Positions 1 to 5,505 of a DNA stretch of 6,852 nt are shown here, piece by piece. The notes below the pieces were generated by a model that was not told the origin of the DNA, did no database searches, and was given only the letters and a program-made list of their open reading frames with translations. Source of the DNA: Candidatus Methanomethylicia archaeon. Lineage in GTDB: Archaea; Thermoproteota; Methanomethylicia; Methanomethylicales; Methanomethylicaceae. The stretch is taken from contig JANHAI010000052.1 in assembly GCA_024464205.1 (NCBI GenBank), forward strand, positions 1 through 6,852. Direction: 5' to 3'. Position 1 is the stretch's first letter. Each line of letters begins with the position of its first letter. Position numbers and translations under genes: made by a program.

Positions 1-2
1 TC

Positions 3-530
3 GCGACCCTCCTCCTCCCCAATTACCTTGGCGCCGGAAGGGGAATCCTTGAAAAGCTACTGATCTTCGCGCCCCTCTTCGCCGCGTCTATGGCATTCGG
101 CCTCCTCAAGTTCAAGAGAGTCGAAGTCAGGCAATGGTTTGAAGAAACCTGGTGGTTCGTGAAAAAGATCCTGCCGCTCCTGCTCGCTGGGGTCTTCATA
201 GTCGGCTTCATTTCCGCCATCCTCCCATCAGACCTTGTGAGGGATGTGCTAGGAGGCAACGGTCTCCAGCAGACTTTCCTAGCGAACTTCTTGGGTGCCG
301 TGATGTACTTCTCCAGCATGACCGAATCGCCTTTCGTCAAGATGATGCTTGGGCTTGGCATGGGGAACGCCCCCGCCCTTGCCCTCCTCCTGACCGGGCC
401 TGGAATGAGCCTGCCGAGCATGCTCGCAATAAGTAGGGTCTTCACGCCGAAGAAGGCGCTGGTCTACATAGCTGCAGCGATTCTGACCTCTACTTTCGCG
501 GCATTCATCTTCGCCAACCTCCTCCTCTGA
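3..530 (+). CDS. ArsP/DUF318-type membrane permease, C-terminal part
   Basis: The reading frame is open from the left edge (first whole codon at 3), so the N-terminus lies outside the window and the ATG at 90 is internal. The visible 175 residues are strongly hydrophobic, with several membrane helices around residues 16-35, 53-77, 89-105, 113-133 and 153-175, broken by a charged loop (KFKRVEVRQWFEE). The segments SSMTESPFVKMML and LLTGPGMSLPSML resemble the C-terminal half of the COG0701/PF03773 permease family. Some members export methylated arsenicals (ArsP); many have no known substrate. The motif match is from memory and the missing N-terminal half prevents assigning a substrate. The stop is TGA at 528-530. 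The gene converges on the winged-helix gene, with 98 bp between the stops and no clear T-run terminator on this strand. Confidence 0.72.
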   Translation, partial: ATLLLPNYLGAGRGILEKLLIFAPLFAASMAFGLLKFKRVEVRQWFEETWWFVKKILPLLLAGVFIVGFISAILPSDLVRDVLGGNGLQQTFLANFLGAVMYFSSMTESPFVKMMLGLGMGNAPALALLLTGPGMSLPSMLAISRVFTPKKALVYIAAAILTSTFAAFIFANLLL

Positions 531-628
531 GACGCTGCATGCGCCCCCCACAAACCATGATCATGATCCGCCCAGCAATCTGCATCGAAATGCGCCATGA
601 ATGCTCCCTCGACTAACCGCTTGACGAA

Positions 629-907
629 CTAGAGCTTGAACTCTGGGCTGTTCTCGAAGAGCTCCAAGTAAAGACTCGTGAAGAGCTTTAAGAAAGCCCC
701 TGCCTTCTCGGTCGTCAGGAACAAGTTCCTATCCCCTGTGCTAGACCTTGAGATGTACCCCTTCGAGCTCAGAAAGTCAATATACTCCTGGGCCACTTTG
801 GAGTTCAGGTCGCACCTGCTCACGATCTGCGTGAAAGTCCTACCCGACTTGCAGAAGCTGAGTATCTCCCAATAGATCTCGTACTCAGTTCTCCTGCCCC
901 CCCTCAA
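629..907 (-). CDS. Winged-helix DNA-binding protein, small archaeal type
   Basis: A 92-residue protein with the pattern of small archaeal winged-helix regulators (COG3432 / HTH_45-like). Predicted helices lie near residues 8-20 (YEIYWEILSFC), 24-31 (TFTQIVSR) and 35-47 (NSKVAQEYIDFLS, the likely recognition helix). A beta-wing follows at about 50-66 (GYISRSSTGDRNLFLTTEKA), then a C-terminal helix that could serve dimerisation. It probably binds DNA as a transcription factor; the target is unknown. The start is TTG at 905-907; no ATG follows near the N-terminus. A strong GGAGG-type ribosome site lies about 6-9 bases ahead. The TTG overlaps the TGA stop of the upstream membrane-protein gene (TTGA), which suggests translational coupling. 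The stop is TAG. Helix positions are read by eye. Confidence 0.78.
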   Translation of the reverse strand: MRGGRRTEYEIYWEILSFCKSGRTFTQIVSRCDLNSKVAQEYIDFLSSKGYISRSSTGDRNLFLTTEKAGAFLKLFTSLYLELFENSPEFKL

Positions 908-1578
908 TTCGAGCCCCCCTCCAAGAGCCTGATCAGCTCCCCCTCTGCCCTCTCCCCCCCTCTAATTCGCTGGTCCCACGTCATGGAGTACCTAGAAAAG
1001 AAGCGCGGGGTTAGGAACCCCGCAATTCCGAGACCGAGGCTCAGCAGAAAAGAGACGACGACTAGCGAAGCCCCAGCGGGATCCCATGCCCCGTAGAGCT
1101 GAATGGCGCCGTTCATCGCTTGGATCGCAGCAGAGGCGAAGAAACAAGCCCCCCCTAGCCTGCTTATCATGCAGAGCCTGCCTATGGTGGCCTTCCTCTC
1201 CCTATAGTATGCCATCGCCCTCACTATCAGCGAAGTGATCGCGTCCTCCCCATCCGCCCTCAGGCTTTCCTTGTATTCGTCCTTCATGTCGTCCACGTCT
1301 GAGAGTATCTCTGAGGAGGCGATTAGCCACTTTCCGGACACGATCGCGGTAACGATCCCGAGCCCAACGAGTATGATCTGCGGAGGAAAAACCAGGTATA
1401 TCTCCCCGACCACTATCGCGTACCCATCCGCGATCGCCTTTATCGCAGTCACGAGGCTTGTTATGCTCAAAGCTATCGATAGACCCATGGCAATTGAGCT
1501 GAACACGACGTTCATCACAGAGAGCAAGAAGAAGCTGTCAATCTCCCTGCCGAACTTACTGCCGATTTCAGTCTGCAT
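904..1578 (-). CDS. Four-helix integral membrane protein of unknown function
   Basis: I do not recognise a named function. The 224-residue protein has four hydrophobic segments: about residues 16-49, 57-85, 134-163 and 170-193. Between the second and third is a hydrophilic section of about 48 residues. Its first part is acidic (SDVDDMKDEYKESLRADGED) and its second basic (AYYRERKATIGR), which suggests an exposed domain in the cytoplasm. The C-terminal tail is basic then acidic. No signal peptidase site, Cys motif or enzyme signature is seen. The ATG at 1576-1578 has GGTGA at 1585-1589 (minus strand) as ribosome site, and an AT-rich TATA-like element lies at 1606-1617. It is first in a two-gene unit with the winged-helix gene, so the two may work together, for example as a membrane sensor and regulator; that link is inference from position only. 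Confidence 0.8.
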   Translation of the reverse strand: MQTEIGSKFGREIDSFFLLSVMNVVFSSIAMGLSIALSITSLVTAIKAIADGYAIVVGEIYLVFPPQIILVGLGIVTAIVSGKWLIASSEILSDVDDMKDEYKESLRADGEDAITSLIVRAMAYYRERKATIGRLCMISRLGGACFFASAAIQAMNGAIQLYGAWDPAGASLVVVSFLLSLGLGIAGFLTPRFFSRYSMTWDQRIRGGERAEGELIRLLEGGSN

Positions 1579-1605
1579 CTGATGTCACCGAAATCGCTCT
1601 CTCCC

Positions 1606-1617
1606 TATTATATAATA
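1606..1617 (-). promoter_or_regulatory. TATA-like promoter element for the membrane protein/winged-helix operon
   Basis: A 12-bp AT-only perfect palindrome (TATTATATAATA) is centred about 33 bp ahead of the minus-strand ATG at 1578. In archaea transcription starts roughly 25 bp downstream of the TATA box, which would leave a leader of only about 8 bases that just includes or slightly clips the GGTGA ribosome site at 1585-1589. The spacing fits a promoter, but the exact start of the transcript is inferred. Confidence 0.6.
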
Positions 1618-1654
1618 AAAATGTATGAAACAAAGATACATAACTAACTTCTGA

Positions 1655-1703
1655 CGATCAACACGCTTTTTTAAGCGCGTGGTTTACCGTTAGTTGTTGA
1701 TCG
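1655..1703 (+). promoter_or_regulatory. Promoter with TATA-like box enclosed by a 9-bp inverted repeat (candidate operator)
   Basis: The TATA-like stretch CTTTTTTAAG (1666-1675) lies about 35 bp before the ATG at 1706, placing a transcript start close to that ATG. Around it are two perfect 9-bp inverted arms, CGATCAACA at 1655-1663 and TGTTGATCG at 1695-1703, with centres 40 bp apart, close to four helical turns. A smaller 5-bp hairpin (CGCTT/AAGCG, 1664-1677) surrounds the TATA box itself. The arms are seen directly. Their use as a regulator-binding site is inference; the winged-helix protein of the divergent operon would be an obvious candidate. Confidence 0.5.
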
Positions 1704-1705
1704 CA

Positions 1706-2125
1706 ATGAAGCCAGAGCAGAAGGGTCTCCTACTATTCATTACACTCTACCTCTCTACCTTCCTCCTTGGCTACGGCTACGTCCTGAGCCAGTATACCTA
1801 TAATGTTGCCTTCAGCGAGAGCCTCGGGAGCTTTCTAGTCGATGGCCACGGAAGGACGATTTATTACAACACAAACGATCTGCCGTACAATAACATTCCG
1901 AGTTGCGATGGCGATTGCCTAAGGGAGTTCCCATTTGTGCCAATTGGCACTGTCCATGTCCCGACTACTCTGAACAATTCTGATTTTGGCCTCGTCCTCA
2001 GGGCTGAGGACGAGTGGCAGGCGACCTACAAGGGTATCCCTCTGTATTACTTCACAAATGACATAAAACCTGGCGATACCTATGGAGAAGGTCACATCGG
2101 CATGTGGCACGTCGTGCCCCCTTAA
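1706..2125 (+). CDS. Membrane-anchored 'secreted repeat' (Lipoprotein_15/COG4315-like) protein
   Basis: A 139-residue protein with one hydrophobic segment at about residues 7-28 after a short charged N-terminus (MKPEQK), so it is probably an uncleaved anchor or a signal peptide with the rest outside the cell. Two related segments follow: residues 41-80 (FLVDGHGRTIYY, then a CDGDC pair at C67 and C71) and 103-138 (EWQATYKGIPLYYF, then KPGDTYGEGHIGMWHVVPP). Both match the pattern of the PF03640 repeat, whose function is unknown. There is no lipobox cysteine near the N-terminus, so lipid attachment is not supported. The ATG at 1706 is preferred over an in-frame TTG at 1694 because the TATA box puts the transcript start near 1695-1700, making the message nearly leaderless. 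The stop is TAA. It stands alone on its strand, divergent from the membrane-protein operon. Confidence 0.78.
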   Translation: MKPEQKGLLLFITLYLSTFLLGYGYVLSQYTYNVAFSESLGSFLVDGHGRTIYYNTNDLPYNNIPSCDGDCLREFPFVPIGTVHVPTTLNNSDFGLVLRAEDEWQATYKGIPLYYFTNDIKPGDTYGEGHIGMWHVVPP

Positions 2126-2221
2126 CTCTTAAGTGGCTCCGCACGTTCCATGGACTGCATCAAAAACTGCAGCTAAAAACGAGCTACGGAAGGATCAAGT
2201 CCCTTTAGTAGACTGGTTAAC

Positions 2222-2246
2222 GATTCGAATCCTTATTGCGCAATAA
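2222..2246. repeat. Two adjacent perfect palindromes in the spacer
   Basis: GATTCGAATC (2222-2231) and TTATTGCGCAATAA (2233-2246) are perfect palindromes one base apart, lying in the 153-bp spacer between two convergent genes. The second runs into the A/T tract of the minus-strand terminator. They could be a protein-binding site or could add a second hairpin at the 3' end of the minus-strand transcript. No coding ORF covers them; I cannot tell which role, if any, is real. Confidence 0.5.
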
Positions 2247-2275
2247 AAAAAAATAAAGAAAGGGCTAGTGCCCTT
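2245..2275 (-). terminator. Hairpin plus T-run terminator of the methyltransferase-corrinoid operon
   Basis: Read on the minus strand, a 6-bp perfect stem with a 4-base loop (AAGGGC-ACTA-GCCCTT, 2260-2275) begins 3 bases after the stop codon of the corrinoid protein gene. It is followed by TCTTTA and a run of nine T (2245-2253). Poly-T tracts end transcription in archaea, and the stem may add to it. The position directly after the last gene of the operon supports the call. Confidence 0.75.
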
Positions 2276-2278
2276 GTG

Positions 2279-2953
2279 CTACCAAGTCTCGCCCCTTTCA
2301 GCCCTGAGCTTCTCGACCAATCCCTTGGTCGCGCCCACAGCCGCGGAAGCATCGTGGGGCCTGTCGTCCGCTCCTATAGAGAGTGCCCAATCCTTCGTGA
2401 CTGGGCCACCGCCGACGATCACCTTGACTTTGCCCCTTATGCCCTGGTCCTTGAGCATGTCTATGACGTTCTTCATCCTTGGCATTGTTGTGCTCATGAG
2501 TGCAGACATCCCGAGGACATCGGCCTTGGTCTCCTTGACCTTCTCAACGAGTGCAGCCGACGGGACGTCCTTGCCCATGTCGATTACCCTGAAGCCTGCA
2601 GCGCTGAGCATTATCTTCACCAGGTTTTTCCCGATGTCATGGATGTCGCCCTCGACTACTGCCAGGACAACAGTGGCGGGCACGGAAGTCTTGTCGGCCT
2701 TCATGTGCGGCGAGAGTATGTCCACGCCCGCGTTCAGGGCGTTGGCTGCGCAGAGCACCTCTGGCACGAAGTACTCCTTCTTCTCATACTTCTGGTTCAC
2801 GATCGTCATGGCGTCGCCGCCGTGCTTCGTCACCATTTCGTAGGCGTCGAGGCCAGCTGCTACTGCCTCCTTCGCCCACTTTGCAGAAGCCTCTTCGTCA
2901 CCATCTACTATCGCTTTCATGAAACCGTTAACGATCTCTTCTTTTGTAGCCAT
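2279..2953 (-). CDS. Methylamine-type methyltransferase corrinoid protein (MtbC/MttC-like)
   Basis: A 224-residue protein, the usual length for the small corrinoid (B12) carriers of methylotrophic methyl transfer. Residues 1-88 form the helical cap domain (B12-binding_2). Residues 90-215 form the Rossmann-like cobalamin domain with the hallmark EGDIHDIGK (D103, H105, G108; H105 is the expected lower cobalt ligand), then SALMSTTM (150-157) and GGGP (181-184). SALM followed by Thr residues is typical of the corrinoid proteins for methylamines. It would accept a methyl group from a substrate-specific methyltransferase and hand it to the enzyme encoded just upstream. The ATG at 2951-2953 follows GGTGA by 5 bases, and only 12 bp separate it from the upstream stop, so the two genes form one operon. 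The stop is TAG, followed at once by a terminator. The exact substrate class cannot be fixed. Confidence 0.9.
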   Translation of the reverse strand: MATKEEIVNGFMKAIVDGDEEASAKWAKEAVAAGLDAYEMVTKHGGDAMTIVNQKYEKKEYFVPEVLCAANALNAGVDILSPHMKADKTSVPATVVLAVVEGDIHDIGKNLVKIMLSAAGFRVIDMGKDVPSAALVEKVKETKADVLGMSALMSTTMPRMKNVIDMLKDQGIRGKVKVIVGGGPVTKDWALSIGADDRPHDASAAVGATKGLVEKLRAERGETW

Positions 2954-2965
2954 TCATATCACCTT

Positions 2966-3991
2966 TTACACGTACACCATGCACCTGGCAACGTCAACCA
3001 TTGCCTTGAAGTTCTCTGTTGGGGTTCTCGGCGGTATGCCGCAAGACGGCATCAGCACGTCGACTCCCTTCTTTATAGCATCGATCGCCGCTTCCTTGAC
3101 CTTCTGAGGCGTCCCGAAGAGCAGAGCAGTGATCGTTGGTACTCCTCCGACGATCGCAATCTTGTCTCCCACTATCGCCTTGGCGAAGCCTGGATCGACC
3201 TGCGCGTCAACCGAGAACGCGTCGAATCCGGTGTCAGCTATGAATGGTAGGTATGACGAGGTGTTCCCGCATATGTGTAGGACTATTGGCGCCCCGATCT
3301 TCTTTGCCATGTTCTGATAGACCGGGAGCATCGCCTCCTTGAAGAAGGTCGGCGATAGTATGTCCGATGTCGCCGAAGGATCGGCTATGCAGACGACGTC
3401 GGTCCCGCTCTTCAGCGCCTTCTTGCAGTCCGCGATGTTCATCTCGGAGATCTGCATCAGCGCCTCCCTGACGTCTGCCAGCGGTCTCTTCTTTGTCCAG
3501 ATGCAGAACTTCTCTATGCCGAAGATGTGCCCAGCGACAGTGAACGGTCCGGTAACCTGGTTGACGATCGGTAAGTAGTCGCCGTACTCTTTCCTGAGCC
3601 TCAGCTCGACATCGTGCTTGAGTGGGAACCTCCCGCGCTCCACTATGTCGTCCGGTATCTTCAGATCCTTCAGGTCGTTGAATACGTGTGTCTCGACGCT
3701 AGGGTGCCTGTCGATCCTCCCCCAGTTTATTTTGCATCCCAAAGCCTCAGCCTCGACGCAAAGGTCGAAAGGAAGCTTGAAGCCCTCTAGCCCTATTACC
3801 TCCCAGGCTGCCGCAGCGAGCTTGAAGGCAAGCTCTGGATCCCTGTTCGCCTCTGGAAAGGGCGCCTTGACAGCGTTCATCTGGTCCACTGTGCAAGTCG
3901 TCAGGGTGTCCATGCAGCTGATCCTGTCAGCCCTCCGCTTGTTCCCTGTGACGCATAATAGAGCCCGTTTTCGTGGTGTCATTTCAGCCAT
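2966..3991 (-). CDS. Methylcobamide:coenzyme M methyltransferase (MtaA/MtbA-type)
   Basis: A 341-residue protein of the uroporphyrinogen-decarboxylase-like TIM-barrel family, the normal length for MtaA/MtbA. The zinc motif of these enzymes is visible as H239-I-C241 (VLHICGNTSS) and C317 (LMPSCGIPPRTPTEN); zinc activates the thiol of coenzyme M for attack on the methyl-corrinoid. The N-terminal segment PFPEANRDPE and the core TGPFTVAGHIFG also fit the family. It would take the methyl group from the corrinoid protein encoded 12 bp downstream and make methyl-CoM in the cytoplasm. The ATG at 3989-3991 is chosen because GGTGA lies 4 bases ahead and a TATA box about 40 bp ahead; an in-frame TTG at 4027 would sit within the promoter. 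The same AAAGGTGAT ribosome site precedes both genes. MtaA (methanol) and MtbA (methylamine) types cannot be told apart here with confidence. Confidence 0.9.
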   Translation of the reverse strand: MAEMTPRKRALLCVTGNKRRADRISCMDTLTTCTVDQMNAVKAPFPEANRDPELAFKLAAAAWEVIGLEGFKLPFDLCVEAEALGCKINWGRIDRHPSVETHVFNDLKDLKIPDDIVERGRFPLKHDVELRLRKEYGDYLPIVNQVTGPFTVAGHIFGIEKFCIWTKKRPLADVREALMQISEMNIADCKKALKSGTDVVCIADPSATSDILSPTFFKEAMLPVYQNMAKKIGAPIVLHICGNTSSYLPFIADTGFDAFSVDAQVDPGFAKAIVGDKIAIVGGVPTITALLFGTPQKVKEAAIDAIKKGVDVLMPSCGIPPRTPTENFKAMVDVARCMVYV

Positions 3992-4026
3992 ATCATCACC
4001 TTTGTAAGTCTTTAAAAGGAGACGCA

Positions 4027-4038
4027 ATTATTTAAAAC
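4027..4038. promoter_or_regulatory. TATA-like element between the methyltransferase operon and the NAD kinase gene
   Basis: The A/T stretch around TATTTAAA (4029-4036) reads as TTTAAATA on the minus strand, about 40 bp ahead of the methyltransferase ATG. That places a transcript start near 4005 and leaves a short leader that contains the AAAGGTGAT ribosome site. Because it is nearly symmetric it could also drive the NAD kinase gene on the plus strand, with a start near 4058 and a leader of about 35 bases. The minus-strand assignment is the stronger one. Confidence 0.6.
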
Positions 4039-4067
4039 TGCGGTAGCCAATAGTATTTCAAGCCCTC

Positions 4068-4082
4068 TGCCTCTTGGAGGCG
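4068..4082 (+). promoter_or_regulatory. Hairpin containing the NAD kinase ribosome binding site
   Basis: GCCTC-TTG-GAGGC (4069-4081) is a perfect 5-bp stem with a 3-base loop, extended by a possible U-G pair. The only good Shine-Dalgarno sequence of the NAD kinase gene, GGAGG (4076-4080), lies mostly within its right arm, 12 bases before the ATG. If the leader includes it, the stem could limit ribosome access. The structure is seen; any regulatory role is inference. Confidence 0.4.
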
Positions 4083-4092
4083 CCGTCCAAAT

Positions 4093-4929
4093 ATGAAAGT
4101 CAGCCGCGCAGGTATAGTCTCAAAGATAGGCTCGCCCGAGGCGATCCGCGTCGCCGTCGAGGCCGGCAAATACCTCTCCACGCGCGGCATCGAGGTCCTT
4201 TACTCTGGCGAGGCTGCCTCGAAGGCAGGATCAAAGCAGACCCCGCTGGGCGAGATGGACGCTGACGCCGTCGTCGTCGTAGGTGGAGACGGGACGATAA
4301 TGCGCGTCGCGCAGTCCATAGGCGAGACGCCGATCCTCGGCATCAAAGTCGGCGCCTTGGGGTTCCTCTGCGAGACGTCTCCAGAGGGGGCGCAAGAGGC
4401 TCTCGAGAGGATGGCTGCTGGGAAGTTCTTCGTCGAGTACAAGACGAAGCTGAAGGTCAAGTACAGGGAGCTGAAGCTACCGCCCGCCCTCAACGAGGTC
4501 CTAGTAACGACCAACAAGCCCACGAAGATCCTCTCGCTCGCTGTCACGCGGGACGAGGAGCCATTCCACAGGGGGAAGGCGGATGGCGTCATTGTCTCGA
4601 CCACGACCGGCTCAACGGCTTACGCGCTCTCCGCAGGCGGACCAGTAATCGATCCCCGCCTCGACGTGATAGAGGTGGTCTTCATCTGCCCGCTCACTGC
4701 CGGCATAAAGCCAACCATATTCCCGATCTCGACCAAGGTCGGGATAAAAGTCCTCCCGTTGGGCTCCCCAGGATTGATCGTGATCGATGGCCAGACAACT
4801 GTCCCAGTCGACTACGAGGTTCCGATAACGGTGGAGCGGTCCGAGGAAAGAGCAGCCTTCGTGAGGGTGATCAGCTCAGACTTTTATAAGCGTATACGAC
4901 AGAAGATAAAACTGGGGTTCGAGATCTGA
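4093..4929 (+). CDS. nadK: NAD kinase
   Basis: A 278-residue NAD(+) kinase, a normal length for archaeal members; it phosphorylates NAD to NADP using ATP or polyphosphate in the cytoplasm. The family hallmarks are present in order: GGDGT at 64-68 (after VVVV, residues 60-63), the NE pair at N134-E135 (PALNEVLVTT), and the Gly/Thr-rich segment around 164-184 (DGVIVS, then TTGSTAYALSAGGP). The C-terminal beta-rich part (GLIVIDGQTTVPV) is also typical. ATG at 4093 is the only sensible start: the frame upstream has no ATG, GTG or TTG before an in-frame TAG at 4051. GGAGG at 4076-4080 is 12 bases ahead, rather far, and lies in a hairpin. The gene is followed after 2 bp by nob1, so the two are cotranscribed. 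Confidence 0.95.
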   Translation: MKVSRAGIVSKIGSPEAIRVAVEAGKYLSTRGIEVLYSGEAASKAGSKQTPLGEMDADAVVVVGGDGTIMRVAQSIGETPILGIKVGALGFLCETSPEGAQEALERMAAGKFFVEYKTKLKVKYRELKLPPALNEVLVTTNKPTKILSLAVTRDEEPFHRGKADGVIVSTTTGSTAYALSAGGPVIDPRLDVIEVVFICPLTAGIKPTIFPISTKVGIKVLPLGSPGLIVIDGQTTVPVDYEVPITVERSEERAAFVRVISSDFYKRIRQKIKLGFEI

Positions 4930-4931
4930 GG

Positions 4932-5474
4932 ATGCCTCCCACATACGTCCTTGACACTTCTGCCATAATCTACGGCTTCAACCCCCAACTGGTCGACGGC
5001 GAGCATTTCATAACCCCCAGGGTCGAGGCCGAGCTATTCAGCAGGAAGACGAAGACGATAACCGACCTCTCGGTCTTGTCCGGCAGACTCAAGGTCCGTT
5101 TACCAAAGAAGGAGTACCTCGACAAGGTGAAGCTGGAGGCCAGCTCGACAGGGGACATCACCGTCCTCTCGGAGACGGACTTGGAGGTCGTCGCCCTCGC
5201 GATGGAGCTCAACGCCGAGGGGCATGAGGCCCTCGTCGTCAGCGACGACTACAGCCTCCAGAACCTCTGCAACCTCCTCAAAATAAACTTCAGGCCGATG
5301 ATGACCAAAGGGATCTCCCAGGAGTTCTGGTGGTTCCTCTATTGCCCAGCGTGCGGAGCAACCTACGAGCACTCGTCGAAGATAACTGTATGCAGCGTCT
5401 GCGGGCACCAGCTCAAGCGCAAGGTCTACAGCAAGAAGACCATATCGAACTCCAAGCTGGACAAGGATCAATGA
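4932..5474 (+). CDS. nob1: Nob1-type rRNA maturation endonuclease (PIN domain plus zinc ribbon)
   Basis: A 180-residue protein with the archaeal Nob1 architecture. Residues 1-125 are a PIN nuclease domain with acidic residues in the expected places: D8 (YVLDTSAII), E32/E34 (TPRVEAEL), D83 (LSETDLEVVALA) and D105/D106 (VVSDDYSLQNL), which would bind the catalytic metal ions. Residues 138-157 form a zinc ribbon with C138-x2-C141 and C154-x2-C157. The C-terminus is lysine-rich. In archaea and eukaryotes Nob1 cuts the 3' end of the small-subunit rRNA precursor during ribosome assembly. The ATG at 4932 lies 2 bp after the NAD kinase stop; no well-spaced ribosome site is visible, so reinitiation or coupling is likely. 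A general VapC-type toxin is ruled out by the zinc ribbon and the absence of an antitoxin gene. Confidence 0.92.
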   Translation: MPPTYVLDTSAIIYGFNPQLVDGEHFITPRVEAELFSRKTKTITDLSVLSGRLKVRLPKKEYLDKVKLEASSTGDITVLSETDLEVVALAMELNAEGHEALVVSDDYSLQNLCNLLKINFRPMMTKGISQEFWWFLYCPACGATYEHSSKITVCSVCGHQLKRKVYSKKTISNSKLDKDQ

Positions 5475-5505
5475 ATTGCGCTGCTTCGAACTCGACGGAG
5501 CCCCA

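Noticed and set aside
23..551. Minus-strand frames opposite the permease.
   Set aside because: The plus-strand frame gives a convincing membrane protein open from the window edge, while the minus-strand products are low-complexity shadows.
2162..2185. Short imperfect tandem repeat AAAAAC...AGCT seen twice.
   Set aside because: Only two short copies with unequal spacing in non-coding DNA; too weak to call a repeat element or binding site.
2205..2240. A tRNA-like T-arm sequence (ATTCGAATCC) that might mark a tRNA, a tRNA-Pyl gene or an integration site.
   Set aside because: The five bases before TTCGAAT do not pair with those after it, and no acceptor, D-arm or 7-base anticodon loop can be formed with the flanking DNA on either strand. 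No integrase gene is nearby. The motif is simply part of a 10-bp palindrome.
2276..3250. A 324-residue open frame on the plus strand.
   Set aside because: It lies antisense to the corrinoid and methyltransferase genes, which have clear family motifs and ribosome sites. Its protein is rich in His, Arg and Cys with no recognisable domain, and it spans the spacer between the two real genes.
4932..5474. The PIN-domain protein as a VapC toxin of a toxin-antitoxin pair.
   Set aside because: It carries a C-terminal zinc ribbon typical of Nob1, is longer than VapC, and is preceded by NAD kinase rather than an antitoxin gene.
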